Of a stretch of DNA of 64,000 bases, positions 11,474-23,500 are shown piece by piece. The stretch is from Rotaria sordida. Its lineage: Eukaryota > Rotifera > Eurotatoria > Philodinida > Philodinidae. Positions within the stretch are counted from its first letter, which is position 1, and the number at the start of each line of letters is the position of its first letter. The position numbers and the translations under genes were made by a program. The notes beneath the pieces were generated by a model. That model had not been told where the DNA came from and searched no databases. It was given only the letters and a program-made list of their open reading frames with translations. The DNA is taken from the NCBI GenBank assembly GCA_905250125.1, contig CAJNOL010000020.1:186001-250000 (forward strand), in the 5' to 3' direction.

Positions 11474-13019
11474 ATGCCTAAATGTGAAGAATACTCTGGA
11501 GAATAAAAGAAACTCATATTTTGAGTGATCGACTTCGTCGAATCTGAGCGAGATAGTCTGCAGATACCTCTGAAAAGCACAAGCGCTCGAGTGATGGCCC
11601 TCTTGAGAATCAGCGACAACTGTGTTCGCAGATTGAAAAAGAAATTGGAAGAACTGCGACAAGAACAGAGAATGGAGAACAGCAGCCAAACTGAAGAGAT
11701 GGCTCCCGAAACCAGTACGATTCGTACTCGAGCCCAGTCTGCCTTTGCATTCACTCCCTCTGACTTTCAAAAAACAAAAAAGACTTGATCTGCGAGAAAA
11801 CTCGCTCTAGCCACCTCCTTGCTGATGTTCCTATGCTCATCGCACCAAAGAAGGAAGGTAATATTGAATGGCGACAAGTTGTTCTCAGTGAAGCTGTCGA
11901 AGATGCTATTCATTATCATTTCCATTTGATTCCAGTAAGAATAAACAATGATACTTACTTCATTCTATGTACTTCATTTCAGAGGCTGAGCAACGCTACC
12001 CAACTGTCCACAATCTGCTAGCAAGCCTTTTGATGAAGCGACTAGGTTTTGGTTAGAAGCAAACGAACAAAGTGACTATTCTACTCGACTCCGTATTGTT
12101 CGTTGTTCAGCGAGCGGCCTATTTTCGTCGTCTTGATGATCTTCGAAGGAATCAGGCATTCCATTTATTATCATGATGTAACATGGTGCAATGTTGGGAA
12201 AGAGAAGTGCTCAATTTCGGTTGATGAGGCAGGACAAGGACGACTCCGAAAGAGTGATGGCAAGGAAAAGGGATTGGCAATGTCGACAATGATCAATGAA
12301 GAAGATTTCCATAAGGAGAGTGTAGATATGTTCACATGCGACGTTGATCATAAAATGGTGAGTTAAAGACACTTCCTTTACAATCGAAAACGATTCTCTT
12401 GACAAACGATCTAGAATTCAAGCCATTTGGTTGAATAGGTCTCGCTCACTGCCACACAATTGCGCTTAAAACATGGATCATGAGCTCGAATAGCGATCGT
12501 GATTGACAATGCAACTTGGCACAACAAATTGACGGACGTTTCAATACCACGGAAACGATCTTGGCGAAAGAAGGCACTTCAGGGTTGGCTCAATAACAGA
12601 GGGATTACATTTGCCGCAGCGTTCACAAATGCTGAACCACTTGAGCTGGCGTTCAAATATCTTTCACCCAATAAGTACTTGATCAATGTTGCAGCTGCAG
12701 AATTCAACGTCGAAATCGTCCGCCTTCCAATCAAGCATCGCGTACTGAATCCAATCGAACTATGCTGATCATAATTGAAAAGCTACGTTCACCGAAACAA
12801 TACCTCATTTCAGATGGTGATGTAAGCACTCTTTCTCAAGAGTACATCACAGCACTAGACGATTGCATGGCCTTTATTGCTCACGCTCGCAAGGCGAAAA
12901 TGACATTTCGAGAAGTCGATAAATATCTGGAAGAACCGATCGATCTTGAAATTATCAATACCGATGCCAAAGATGAAAAAGAGTTTTCGATGGATTCTAG
13001 TAGTGAAGATGATATTTAA
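11474..13019 (+). pseudogene. Broken DDE transposase of IS630/Tc1-mariner type
   Basis: Starting at ATG 11474, the frame has an N-terminal helix-turn-helix-like part but meets stops at 11504 and 11522. Later pieces lie in shifted frames: 11525-11788, 11785-12021, 12103-12366, 12499-12768 and 12762-13019. An intron of about 50 nt (GTAAGA near 11936 to the acceptor near 11981) restores the reading AEQRYPTVHNLL. DDE_3-type catalytic blocks are readable: YYHDVTWCNVG (first Asp), IVIDNATWHNKLTD (second Asp) and LPIKHRVLNPIEL (final Glu). All three acidic residues survive, but stops and at least two frameshifts make it inactive. The GFHKES-like block reads EDFHKESVDMF. The C-terminus ends in a run of Asp, Glu and Ser at 12990-13019. 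Confidence 0.88.
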
Positions 13020-13497
13020 TTTGAAAAAATAAAACCAAATGATTTATCTGCTGAAAAATAGCCAATGATAGATCACAGTGGAACAAATGGGCTATCTGAA
13101 TCGATATCATTTTAAGAAATGAAGCAGTTAAGAATATTTCTAACGAAACTTTCATACTTGAAAAGTTAGAAATAATCATCTGAAATCCTTACTGAATGAA
13201 ATATTTCATGTTCTCGAGGGTAAAATAAAACTTTTTGAGGATTTCACGAGAGATGCTGGCGTTTTCTAACAGAACATCGTAGAAAGACGCGGTTGTTTTC
13301 GAATGAAAACAATAGTCTAGCCTACTGTTTTCAATAATTAGAGGTCAAAATCCACCTCTTTAACACTTGTAGTGTTCGATTTTTTTCGAAAAAAGCCCTC
13401 AAACTCTGTGAAGACATATTCGAAAATTTTCGTTCCTAGCATATAATTTACCTGTCTCATATAGGGCTATTGAACAAAAAAAACCGTAGGTCTCTAG

Positions 13498-14504
13498 TAG
13501 AGTCTTGCAGGGTACGAGTATCGTAACCTGTCAACCTGTGACTAGTTTTATGGGTTAGATATTATAGATATCTTTTCTAAAGTTATATACTAAGAAAAAA
13601 AATAGAAGTGAAAGTGAACTGAAAAATCAATTTAGATTAGTCGCAAAGATACTCAATAGAAGCAGATATGCTGGTAACCTATCCATTATACATTGTGTAG
13701 CTACTCAAGTGTGCATTTAGTTTTCTTATTTTGAGTTTTATCTTGCTCTTTTCTTTATTATCATCATTAACTAAGCTCTCAAATATCATCATCAATATCA
13801 GTTAGATTTTCTTGCTAGTGAAATATCAACTATGTCTAATTCAAAAAAAAGATATGGAACGAAAAAAGAAGCAGATGATAGAAAAACTTAAAACTAGTGA
13901 ATTTATAGCTACAGTACAACCGCCATCATCATCTTATGGTTCATTTTTGGAACATTTATTATATATTAAATGTTTCAATAATGAATATCAACCGTTCGTA
14001 CAATGTCGATTGTTCTATGAGATATTATCATATCCCATATCAAGTGAAACTTCTACTATTAGCTATCATTTTAAAAATTGTTTAGATGAATCAAATACAC
14101 TAAAAAATAAGAAATCTCTTAATAGGATGTGGATATGCGAAGAGAAGATTCATACTCTACACTACACCCACATCGGAGCATGTTTTTAGCTCATCAGATC
14201 GAGTATTAGAAAAAAGAAGGCAGTTTTTAAACCTAGATATTGTTGATGATATTTTGATGGTTAGAAATTTTCGAGGTATATAATGTTGTTTGGTTTTGCT
14301 TTATGGTTGTAACAAATCGAAATGAAATTTAATAATAAATTGATACGAAAGTTTGGAATTTTCTTCGGTTTTAAAGAAAACAGGGCAGGGCAGGGCAGGT
14401 TAAAGGTTATGAAATAAATTCACAGGGCAGGGCAGGGTCAGGTTGTCAAAATCTCAGCAGGGCAGGTTACAGGTTGTCAAAATAGCGTAACCTGCAGCCC
14501 TCTA
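13498..14504. mobile_element. Internally deleted hAT element nested in the right TIR
   Basis: The ends are TAGAGTCTTGCAGGGTACG at 13498 and the inverted TAGAGGGCTGCAGGTTACG at the right end (14504). It is flanked by near-identical 8-bp copies, GTCTCTAG at 13490-13497 and GTTTCTAG at 14505-14512, the duplication length typical of hAT. The right side carries clustered GGGCAGGGCAGG subterminal repeats (about 14385-14470). At 1,007 bp it is far shorter than an autonomous hAT. It retains fragments of both ends of a transposase gene. Confidence 0.88.
13812..14283 (+). pseudogene. hAT transposase remnant: BED-like N-terminus joined to C-terminal dimerisation end
   Basis: An open frame from 13812 (ATG at 13854 also possible) has a Lys-rich start and a BED-finger-like stretch, FVQCRLFYEIL followed by STISYHFKNC. 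The second zinc cysteine is Phe. Shortly after, in a shifted frame, PTSEHVFSSSDRVLEKRR and VDDILMVRNF match the conserved hAT C-terminal dimerisation block, stopping at 14281-14283. The catalytic core between them is missing, as in non-autonomous derivatives. It cannot encode an active transposase. Confidence 0.75.
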
Positions 14505-14573
14505 GTTTCTAGCTGTTATTCGTATGGAGATATCCGATTAACACTGACTGTCTCTTTTAATTTAAATGGATAG

Positions 14574-16252
14574 TAATAGAAGATAATGAAAGTAAAATAG
14601 AGCACATTAAAATTACTTGTTCTTGGTCAATAACCTGAGCACTTAGTAAAATTAATAAAATGAGATAAAATTATTGAAATGGGCACAAGAATATTAAGGA
14701 ATTTTTCGTAGTAATCAGAAAATGGATGCCAGTAATTGTCAAAATGTCATTTATATGTTGAAAGATCAATTATTCAAAAGATTTTGGAAAAAAACTCGAT
14801 GTAAATCTTCATTTTCTTTTTCAATATGCTTCATTCGATTGTACTATGATTACGAATACACATTTTCTTACCAGTTCACCTTGAAACAAGTCTATACAAT
14901 ATATTATCATTAAAATAATGATGACCAGATTTCGTTTGACACATGTCTAGGTTATATTCGCAAGTTAATTTTGAATAGCACACTTTTTTTAAATAAAAAT
15001 CTGCCATCAAAGACGAAAATAAATATGATATAAAACTCGATAAATTTTCATCTTCAATTAAATACAGTTTTCAAGAAGACACAACTAATCTCTCAATCAT
15101 TCGAAAAGTATTGAGAAATCGTTTAGAGAAAATAAAGACAACTATTTTGATGTTAAAAAAGAGTTAGAAAGATTGATGTAATAGTTTTCTTAATAAGAAC
15201 AAGTTTAGAAGGAATTTTATCTGAATTAAATGAGAATATTACAGAATGTTTGATTTCGTATTGATTATATCATTCATTGTATTTTCATTAAATTCTTATT
15301 GTAACAAATAGTAAAGTTTCATTATAAACTATTTCTGAAATAATTTCTTCATTGTTTTAATTAAATTTTGAGATGAAACTAGCATAATACATGTTTTCAT
15401 TTAAAAGAATATTTACAATAAGAGAATCGAATTCAATAAAAAAAGACTCTTTTTTTCATCATTTGAAAATCACATTAAGGATACAATAAATATCAATAAA
15501 CTGATACAATCAGTAAATAATCCGTTTCATTAAACGAATCTATATGATATAGATAATCAGACAAAAATAGTATTAGAAAAAAAAACCAAGAAAGGAAATA
15601 ATTCTTACCAAGCTTAAGCCATTTTATTCTGTTCGCATATAATTTCAATATTTTTTTTGTCTTAAATATAACCAATTCTGACAATACTGATTAACCCTTT
15701 ATTTACTGACAGCATATATATCCGTCATAAACATAGTCATCACTTGAAACTAATGTAATCACTTATCATGTACGTTTACTAAATACATTTGAGTAAATAC
15801 CAACGTCAAGTAACAGGAGCTGTCTACATCATCATTATGTTACAGTTCATGCTAAATTTCTATGGTAAGAAACGCAAAACGTACGTGATGTACAGACACT
15901 CTATTTTACGTACGTTTATCTTTTGTCAGTAATCATAGGATTAATTTAATACTCTCGTAATGTTTATGAATCATATTCAAACCTGGAACTATAATATATA
16001 GAGCACAAATGTTTTGAATGTCATTAGGTAGGAATATAAATATACTAGAGCAAAAAACAGCGACGCATAATACATAATGGTATATCGATTGCAGTTAGAC
16101 AGAAAGGAAAAAACAATCTGCCATGCACAATAAAATGACGAATCAAAACATTTTCTTTTACATAGATCGCTTTCGTCCTCGTACTTTTTCTACACATTCA
16201 TGTACTTCGTATTTTTCTAAAGCTACTAATCCTCATTGACTTAATAAACATA
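14574..16252. other. Intergenic region, nothing recognised
   Basis: AT-rich sequence between the transposon and the Hv1 gene. Only short open frames without domain signal. The last 200 nt before 16253 would contain the Hv1 promoter; no convincing core element was identified. Confidence 0.55.
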
Positions 16253-17186
16253 ATGGACAAAAAAGAAGCTGATAAATTTGTTATCAATGAAAAAGTAAAC
16301 AAATCATCAAGTACGAATAGATGTCATTCAAAATGGTGGAATCAGAGTTATCATCATCAACAAGTCATATGCCAAATAATTGAATCATTTAATTTTCGTG
16401 CTCTAATTATTTTTCTAGTTATTCTTGACATATTATTTTTAATTGCTGAAATAATGTTAGAATCATTTAAAATTCAAAATGAATGTAAAATTTATATTCA
16501 TCATTCAGCAGAACATTATTATGAAATAATCAAAGAACGTGTTGAATTTTTTATGGAAATATTACACTATGCATCCATAACAATTTTAAGTTTTTTTCTT
16601 ATTGAATTATTATTTAGAATTTATGCATCTGGAAAAGAATTTTGGAATATTCGAAGAAAAAAAATGGAATATTTTGATGCATTCATTGTTATTACATCAT
16701 TAATTATTGATTTGTATTTTTTATTTAAAGAAGAGAAAATTTTAAGTAAAAGAATACTTATATTTTCAATTCGTTTATGGCGTTTTGTTAGAATTATTAG
16801 TAGTAAGTTAGAGATTTTTATTTATTATTTTAAGAAAAAAAAACGAATTATATGATTTAGGTGTAGCTGAAAATGTTCGTAATAGACAAAAAAAACATAA
16901 ACGACGCTTAAATAAACAATATCTGAATGCTATTCATCGACTCGTCGATCTTCTTGTACATAAAACAAATTATGTTGAAAATAATAAGGAATATTTGAAT
17001 TCCATACTTGAACATTTTCATATAATTGATGCTCAATGTCAATCATCATTCGATATACTTGAGCAAAATCATGAATTAACTACATCAAAAGGTATACAAG
17101 AATTTACTAATAAATTAAATGAACTTGACAATAAAAGTGAAAATCCTATTACCTCAACAATTTTTATCGAATCATCGGAACTATAA
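16253..17186 (+). CDS. hvcn1: Voltage-gated proton channel Hv1
   Basis: Hv1 is a dimeric voltage-sensor-only channel that lets protons out across membranes. Exons are 16253-16802 and 16861-17186 (58-nt intron), giving 291 residues; the human protein has 273. S1 holds FLVILDILFLIAE, with the selectivity aspartate at residue 59. S2 begins LHYASITILSFFLIELLFRI, and S3 is AFIVITSLIIDLYFLF. S4 contains the Hv1 signature RLWRFVR, with arginines at 174, 177 and 180. A Lys/Arg-rich linker (RQKKHKRR) and a long helical tail follow, consistent with the coiled coil that dimerises Hv1. Of the two zinc-binding histidines of human Hv1, the one at the start of S2 is kept (His105), but the S3-S4 loop (FKEEKILSK) has none. 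The stop is TAA at 17184. Confidence 0.92.
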
Positions 17187-18147
17187 ATTTTAGTTTATAT
17201 TTCATTTTATTGTTAATAAAAGAATTCTATAAACAAGACAAGATGAATAAGATAAACTTTACAGTATTGAATATTCGTGTGCAAGGCTATGTTCTGTATT
17301 TTTTTAGCTGGCACCTCACGTCATATCATTAGCCTTGTCTTTATCGATTTTATTAATGGGAAGATAGAACATATATTCTTATAAAAGTTATTGACAGTAG
17401 ATAAAACATGAAGGCTTAACTCATCTGATTCAATTGAATATGTCGAAAAAGATAAAAGTATTCTTCACCTCAATGTTCTTTATTTAAAATAAGGAATCTA
17501 TTTTTCAAAAAAAAATCTATCGAAAGACTCAAACAGAGAACTACTCCACACATTCAAGGATATCATTTATTAAGGACGAAAAACTTGTATCTTTAATATG
17601 TTGATTAATACTAAAACTTCACCGGATACGAACTCAGTCATACTTGCAATTATAATAAAGATGACAAGAACAATTTCTATCCTAAGATTTCCCTACTGAT
17701 TTTCAACTTTTCTATATTTTTCATAGGATATGAGTCATCATAGAGCGTTCGAGTTTTGACTGAATATCTTATCAAAAAATGAAAGCTGTCATTTCTTTTT
17801 TGACATGAATGTATTCAAGTTATTTTTTTTTCAAAATAGTGTCAGAAGGTTTAAAGGACGTTTCTTTCTTGTGACTGTTATCATATGCAATTTCCACTAG
17901 TGACATCTGAATAAAATCTTGAAGCAATGACTAAATGCAAAATTCTTTTACATAATTTAGGCCAGTTATACTCAAGTCAAACATTCATATTTTTTTCTTG
18001 CCCTTGATCATTGTTTTTGGGCATCCGCACGTAATCAGTTGCTCAGTGTGAAACTCATTACATTAGCACTTAGACACATTCGAACTTGAAACGTGTGTTG
18101 TCAAACTTTTTCAACTCTGACTTCAAAAATTTTTTGTGACTGGTGTA
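17187..18147. other. Intergenic region, nothing recognised
   Basis: AT-rich sequence downstream of Hv1 with no supported gene. It ends at a foldback element. Confidence 0.5.
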
Positions 18148-18814
18148 TACAGTGACTCCAAAAATTGATCATATAAAATTCAATTTCGACTTTTTTCATA
18201 ATGGTAACTCGTATAAAGAATCAAAATAGTGGCTTGAATGGAGGAAATTATTTTCAACAAGAATTTGAGAGAAATAAAGTCTTCGCATTATTTCCCAAGT
18301 TCAAGATCTCTAGAAAATCCGAAAATAACAGCTTCTTTTGATTACATCAGATAACAGAGCAATGCTCTACAAAATGAACCGTCTCCGAGCTTTTCACGAC
18401 ATTTTTTGACTGAATTACGTAAATTTTAAGAGAAGCTCAAAGGTCTTTTTTGTTCAATTTTCCCCTTAGGAAATGACGAAAAAACTATTTTTGAGTATTT
18501 CTTATTATCAATGTAGGTTCCCTCAAAAAACGTCGTGAAGAGCTGACAGACGTGTCATATTGTAGAGAATCAATTGCTCTATTGCTTTGCATAGTCAAAA
18601 GAAACTTTTTTTGAGTTCTAGGTGTTGAATAGCTAGGCTCGAGGTTTTATAGAAATATTAGATTTTGAGAATACTGTGGAGATTCTATTTTCCTCAAATC
18701 CTTATTGGAAACAACTTTCCTTCGTTCAAGACACTTTCGAGATTCTTTCTGCGAGTTACCATTATGAAAAAAATCGAAATTAAATCTGTACGATCAATTT
18801 TTGTAGCCACTATA
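18148..18814. mobile_element. Foldback (MITE-like) element with Tc1-mariner-like ends
   Basis: The two halves are imperfect inverted copies. The left end TACAGTGACTCCAAAAATTG at 18148 matches the reverse complement of the right end (TATAGTGGCTACAAAAATTG), and both are bordered by TA. The block CATAATGGTAACTCG recurs inverted near 18760, and CTACAATATGACACG-type sequence recurs inverted around the centre. The single sizeable open frame inside is an artefact. No transposase is present. Confidence 0.75.
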
Positions 18815-20528
18815 TACTTCTTTTTATGCTACTTGTTAATGAGAATTTCTCTCTGATTTTTGTTCTTGAAACTTATGAATCTATAAAGTAGTGTATTTTT
18901 GTTTATTACTTAACATATAAAGCATTAACTTGTTACTATGTAATAGTAAAAATGTTTGACTGTTTTAACGATGTAACTCTGACATTGACTCCAAAAAAAT
19001 TCTTCACAATCACTCCAGCTCCATCACAGTTGGTTTTTGGAGTCAGATGCAGGGTTCTAATTCAAACTCTTGAAGTTATGAATGATTTCATTTGAAAATT
19101 GGTTTCAATTGAGTAAAGTTTTCAACTAGATACATGCTCTAGAAAATTTATGATAAAATATCATAACTTGTAAGTTTGGTGTTCTAAAGTACATTTTCTC
19201 TTCTGAATATGATGCACTGTAGATAATATATAACTCGGGACTGAAAGATAAGATTGAGAGAAATTATCATATTTAATTGAAACAGATAAGTATAAAAAAT
19301 AGTATTTTGATAACGAATTTCATTTGTCACTTTTAAATTATCGAAGACAAACAAAATCGACATTATATTTTGTGAAAACGTGTTGAAATTAAGCAGTTCG
19401 ACTACATTATAATTGGCAAATTTTTACTTTTTATTGATGCAACAATGTTACAGGTGAAAACAAGGCTATAGTTGAGAACTGAAAACGAAATAGAATTATT
19501 ATATAATCATTAGAGATATCGATATATTCTTGTAATTCTGCTAAGAACCATTTCAGTAAAAATTATAGATCGCAATATAAACAAAATGTTTTCAGTTTGA
19601 AACATATGTTTATGGAAAGTTGTTCGTAGTAGGTTGGAATTCAATTAATTGTAACCTAAATTTAGAGCTTTTCAATACTTAAACTATCGCATAAGAATCA
19701 TTCTTTCGAAAGCATGAATCATATGCACACCTAGAGCAAGCAAAGCAAAATCTGTTAACAAAGAGTGAATCATCTAGAACTTGATAGTAAACGCTTTTTT
19801 TTTGCTTTCTTCTAGATATAGATGAATAAGAGTAATAGATGTCACTCATTTCAACAAAAAACAAATTTTATTAAATAAAGAATTTTTATATAAATAAACA
19901 CATTATTTATATATTATTTTTTTTTTTTAATAAAACTAAAAAAAATTTTTTGTTGATTTCTTTTTTTTCATTGAAAATAACAAAAATTAATTAATAATTC
20001 CATTATAAATTTTAAAAAAATTAATTTTTTTAAAATTCTTTTTTATTTTTGTAAACTTCAAAAAAGGGGAAATAATTTATTCGTAAAATTAATTATCATT
20101 GGTTAACATAAAATACCAAGTTAGTCGTTAGAACAAACGAACGTTCGATAGCCTCGACAACAACAATGTTAGAAACAAATAAACAACTAATAGGAAAAAA
20201 AATCTTCATATAAAAAAAAAAAAACAATTTTTCCTATGACGATTTACATCATTAGTCAAGGTTTAATCATAAATTAATCATTTTAAAATAACGGTAGTAT
20301 CAAAGATACATCATTAATATCTTATATAAATCAAATTAAACTACGCAGTTAACTGAAATAATCTTATTTGTAGATGATGATTACTAGGCAGTATAAGAAG
20401 ATTTGTCATACATTTTAATCATTATGTAGTTATTAAAATAATTGATTATATTCAAACAATTAAAAAAATATCTATATTAATTTAAATTCATTTTGTTTTT
20501 CTTCTTTTTTATTATTTGACTCTTCATA
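18815..20528. other. Intergenic region and USP10 promoter
   Basis: No gene is supported. A short inverted pair, GACTCCAAAAA near 18990 and TTTTTGGAGTC near 19035, may be another small repeat end. From about 19860 the sequence is extremely AT-rich up to the USP10 start. Confidence 0.5.
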
Positions 20529-23500
20529 ATGGCCGTAAGTTGTTTACATTTATATAATAGTTAATTGTTTTTTTTTAAACAAAAAAACAATATCTTAATT
20601 TCATAGGATTTTGTTTTTGGCGATTTTTCTGAACAAGAAACAGAAAAATTCTTCGGTCATGATAAACAATGTGTGAAGTTAAATGAACCTGAGGTACTGT
20701 CGGTATTTATAAATGAATATAATCATTGCATACATATATATATATATATATTTTTCTTTTGAATTTAATATTAGTTTCCATGGGCAACTGATGATTGTAT
20801 GACAACAACTATTGAATTTGGTTTCGATGTTCCACCAGTTATATCACCATCAGGTGTTGCAGGTGTTTCATATCCAACATATAATTCTTGTAATGGAAGT
20901 TCATCTCATCAAGAATCAACAAGTTCTGCATTAACATCTCCACCATATTCATCTAAAAGTTCATCTATTGAAAATTTAAAAATAACAAAACAATCATCAT
21001 CATCACGTAATCATCATCATAGTGATAGAAAATTAAAGAAAAAACGTCCACCAAATTATTATCGACAAGAATATCAACAAATGCTTGAACCATCTACACT
21101 TCATCAACAACAATCTAATGGACAAAATGATGAAACAACACCAACACAAATACGTTCAAATGAACAAACACCACAAATAGAACAAAATTCAAATGAATCA
21201 AATTTATTATTATTATCATCGAATGATGATAGATATATTACATGTGATCAATGGGTTCATTCAACTATGAAACATCAAATGACAAATAATGATGATGATC
21301 AATCATCATCAAAACAATCAACTAATGATGATGATGATATCGATTCAGATGGTAAAATTACTTTTAAACAATTTATATAAAACTTAATTATTAGTTTTTC
21401 TTACATCTTTCCAGTATTTTTATATCATCTAGAGTTTCTAGTATTGTTCCCATAAACATATTTTTCTTTTTTGATGCATTATGAAACTTTTGAGATCAAT
21501 TCATTATAGAGATAGATAAACTATTGAAACAGTCTAGCAGAAGTTTTTTGTAATTAAAACAGGTTGTAACGTAACTCCTTTGAGGCTAAAATATGGAACA
21601 CACATATGTTCGGTAGTCTCATTATACTAATACAAAATACATCAAGTGAAAATTTTCTAATAGACTACAGTTATTTTCCAATGGATAGTCAATCACTAGG
21701 AAAACGATCTCTCTTATTTATTTTTGTATTTCGAATAGAAATTCTTTTTTTTCTTCGTACGTTCTATTTTTTTATTTTTTGGTTTGCCTTGTTGCTATTC
21801 GTTCGTTGTTTTCCATTTTTCGTAATTTTAACATTATTATTATTATTATTCTAATCATTGATTTAATTGGCAAAAAAAATCCATTGCACATATGCGTCAT
21901 ATCCACAGCAGATCTCAATATACTATTCTATGTCTAGATAAGTTCAGAAACACTGATATTGATTGTGTCTCAAACTTTTAACTTGATGAGTTCATAGTTT
22001 TTTATGTTGATCATATGATGATTATGGCCAATCAATACATAATTATTCATCATCTTGAGCATATTGAATATTAATTTTTTATCTATACAAAAGTGAAAAA
22101 CTACACTATTGAGAACATTTATAAATTTTATTCCAGCGATTAAAATTTCGAGAAAGAGTTTGGAACATTCTAGAACAGTTCATGTCTTGTTATTGATATC
22201 GTTCAGCGCTGTTTTTTTCCTTTGCGAAGAAATTCTAGAAAAGGAGTCTGATGCCATTTATCATCGGTTGATATAGAAACATATTGAATGACAGTTGGCC
22301 TTCCTTCTCCTCTGCTACAGAAAACATATTGGTCTCTGACCTTTTGACCTCCCAGCTGTTATGGGAGGCGGAAGAGGAAGCTACTACCGTATGGATCAGT
22401 TGAAGAATGACATTTGATGTATATCTCATCCGCCTATTGTAATCTATTAATCTCTACTCTATATAAACAAAATCAGTTTATAGACTTTATAAATGCTGAC
22501 GTTTATGCAATTACAGATACTTAATAAAACTGAGATATTATAAGATTTAGATAAATAAAAGAAAGTAATAGTGAAATATTCTCTAATAACTTTTCCTTTT
22601 ACTGAAAATTCTTAGTCAGTCAATAAAATTGGAAATTCTGCATTTATTAGATTTTATTTTCAACATTTCTGACATAAAATACTAATGAAGATTATTCAAC
22701 TAGCATGCTCAAAAGTGGTTTCTATCATGTAATACTTCTCGTTAAACAATGTTATCAATCATATATTAATTTATTGGTTAAAAACTACATAAAATAGATT
22801 TAGCATCCCCACTGTACTAAAAAAAAGCTTAATTCCCGAAGAAATATTTTCCTAATCCCAATTGAGAAATTATCTAAAGTAAAGAATAAACATTAGATAA
22901 TGAAATTTGCTCACTAATAAAATTATAATATTAACTAAAATATCTTATTTAAATATTATTATTTTTCTTTTCAAGAACCTGGAACAACAACAGATACAGA
23001 TAATGATAATGATCTTCTTCAAAGTACATCAACAACTCGTCCAAGTTATCCCGTTAATATAATCCCATCCGATCAACAATCAGAAAATAAATCCAATCAA
23101 AATTCTACTCAACATTTATTAAGTACACCGAATCAATTAACAAATGATTTAAATATTTATTCAACATCAGTTGCAAGTGGAGCATCAATTGAAACATTAA
23201 AACCATCAAATAATCTTTCATCACCATTATCTTCACCTAATAAACACAATGATTTACCAAAGTCAAAACCAACATCATGGGCAGATTTATTTCGTAGTCA
23301 GACAGCATCATCATCATCATCATCATCATTATCAAATACTCAAATTTCTCTTCCACAACAAACAACTAGTCCAATTAAAAAATCCCAAACAATACCAACA
23401 TCTACTTCAACAACACCAAATCTTACTGGAACACAAATCTCAACAATATTACCATCACAACAACAACAACAACAACAAAATGGAAATATTACACCAAAAA

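Larger units (their letters stand above)
10537..14573. mobile_element. IS630/Tc1-mariner-type DNA transposon, decayed, carrying a nested hAT insertion
   Basis: The outer ends are CTATCCATTT at 10537 and its inverted copy ending GGATAG at 14573, each flanked by TA (10535-10536 and 14574-14575), the target duplication of this superfamily. Terminal inverted repeats are about 510 bp long. The left one is intact (10537 to about 11050). The right one begins near 13034 and is split at 13497 by a 1,015-bp insertion (hAT element plus one target copy), resuming at 14513. Without the insertion the element is about 3.0 kb. It carries a DDE transposase relic at 11474-13019. Repeats this long are unusual for Tc1/mariner but known for some relatives. 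Confidence 0.9.
13034..14573 (-). repeat. Right terminal inverted repeat, interrupted
   Basis: The inverted copy of the left repeat runs from about 13034 to 13489, is interrupted by the hAT element with its two target copies, and continues from 14513 to 14573. The uninterrupted left copy shows what the target site looked like before insertion. Confidence 0.85.

Noticed and set aside
12997..13179. Small minus-strand open frame
   Set aside because: Lies in the transposon TIR; a similar frame appears in the left copy, so it only reflects repeat sequence.
14385..14470. Clustered GGGCAGG repeats considered as a CRISPR-like or telomere-like array
   Set aside because: Short irregular copies inside the hAT end; they are subterminal transposase-binding-type repeats, and the organism is eukaryotic.
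21606..21854. Hydrophobic open frame
   Set aside because: Falls inside USP10 intron 3 and translates T-rich tracts.
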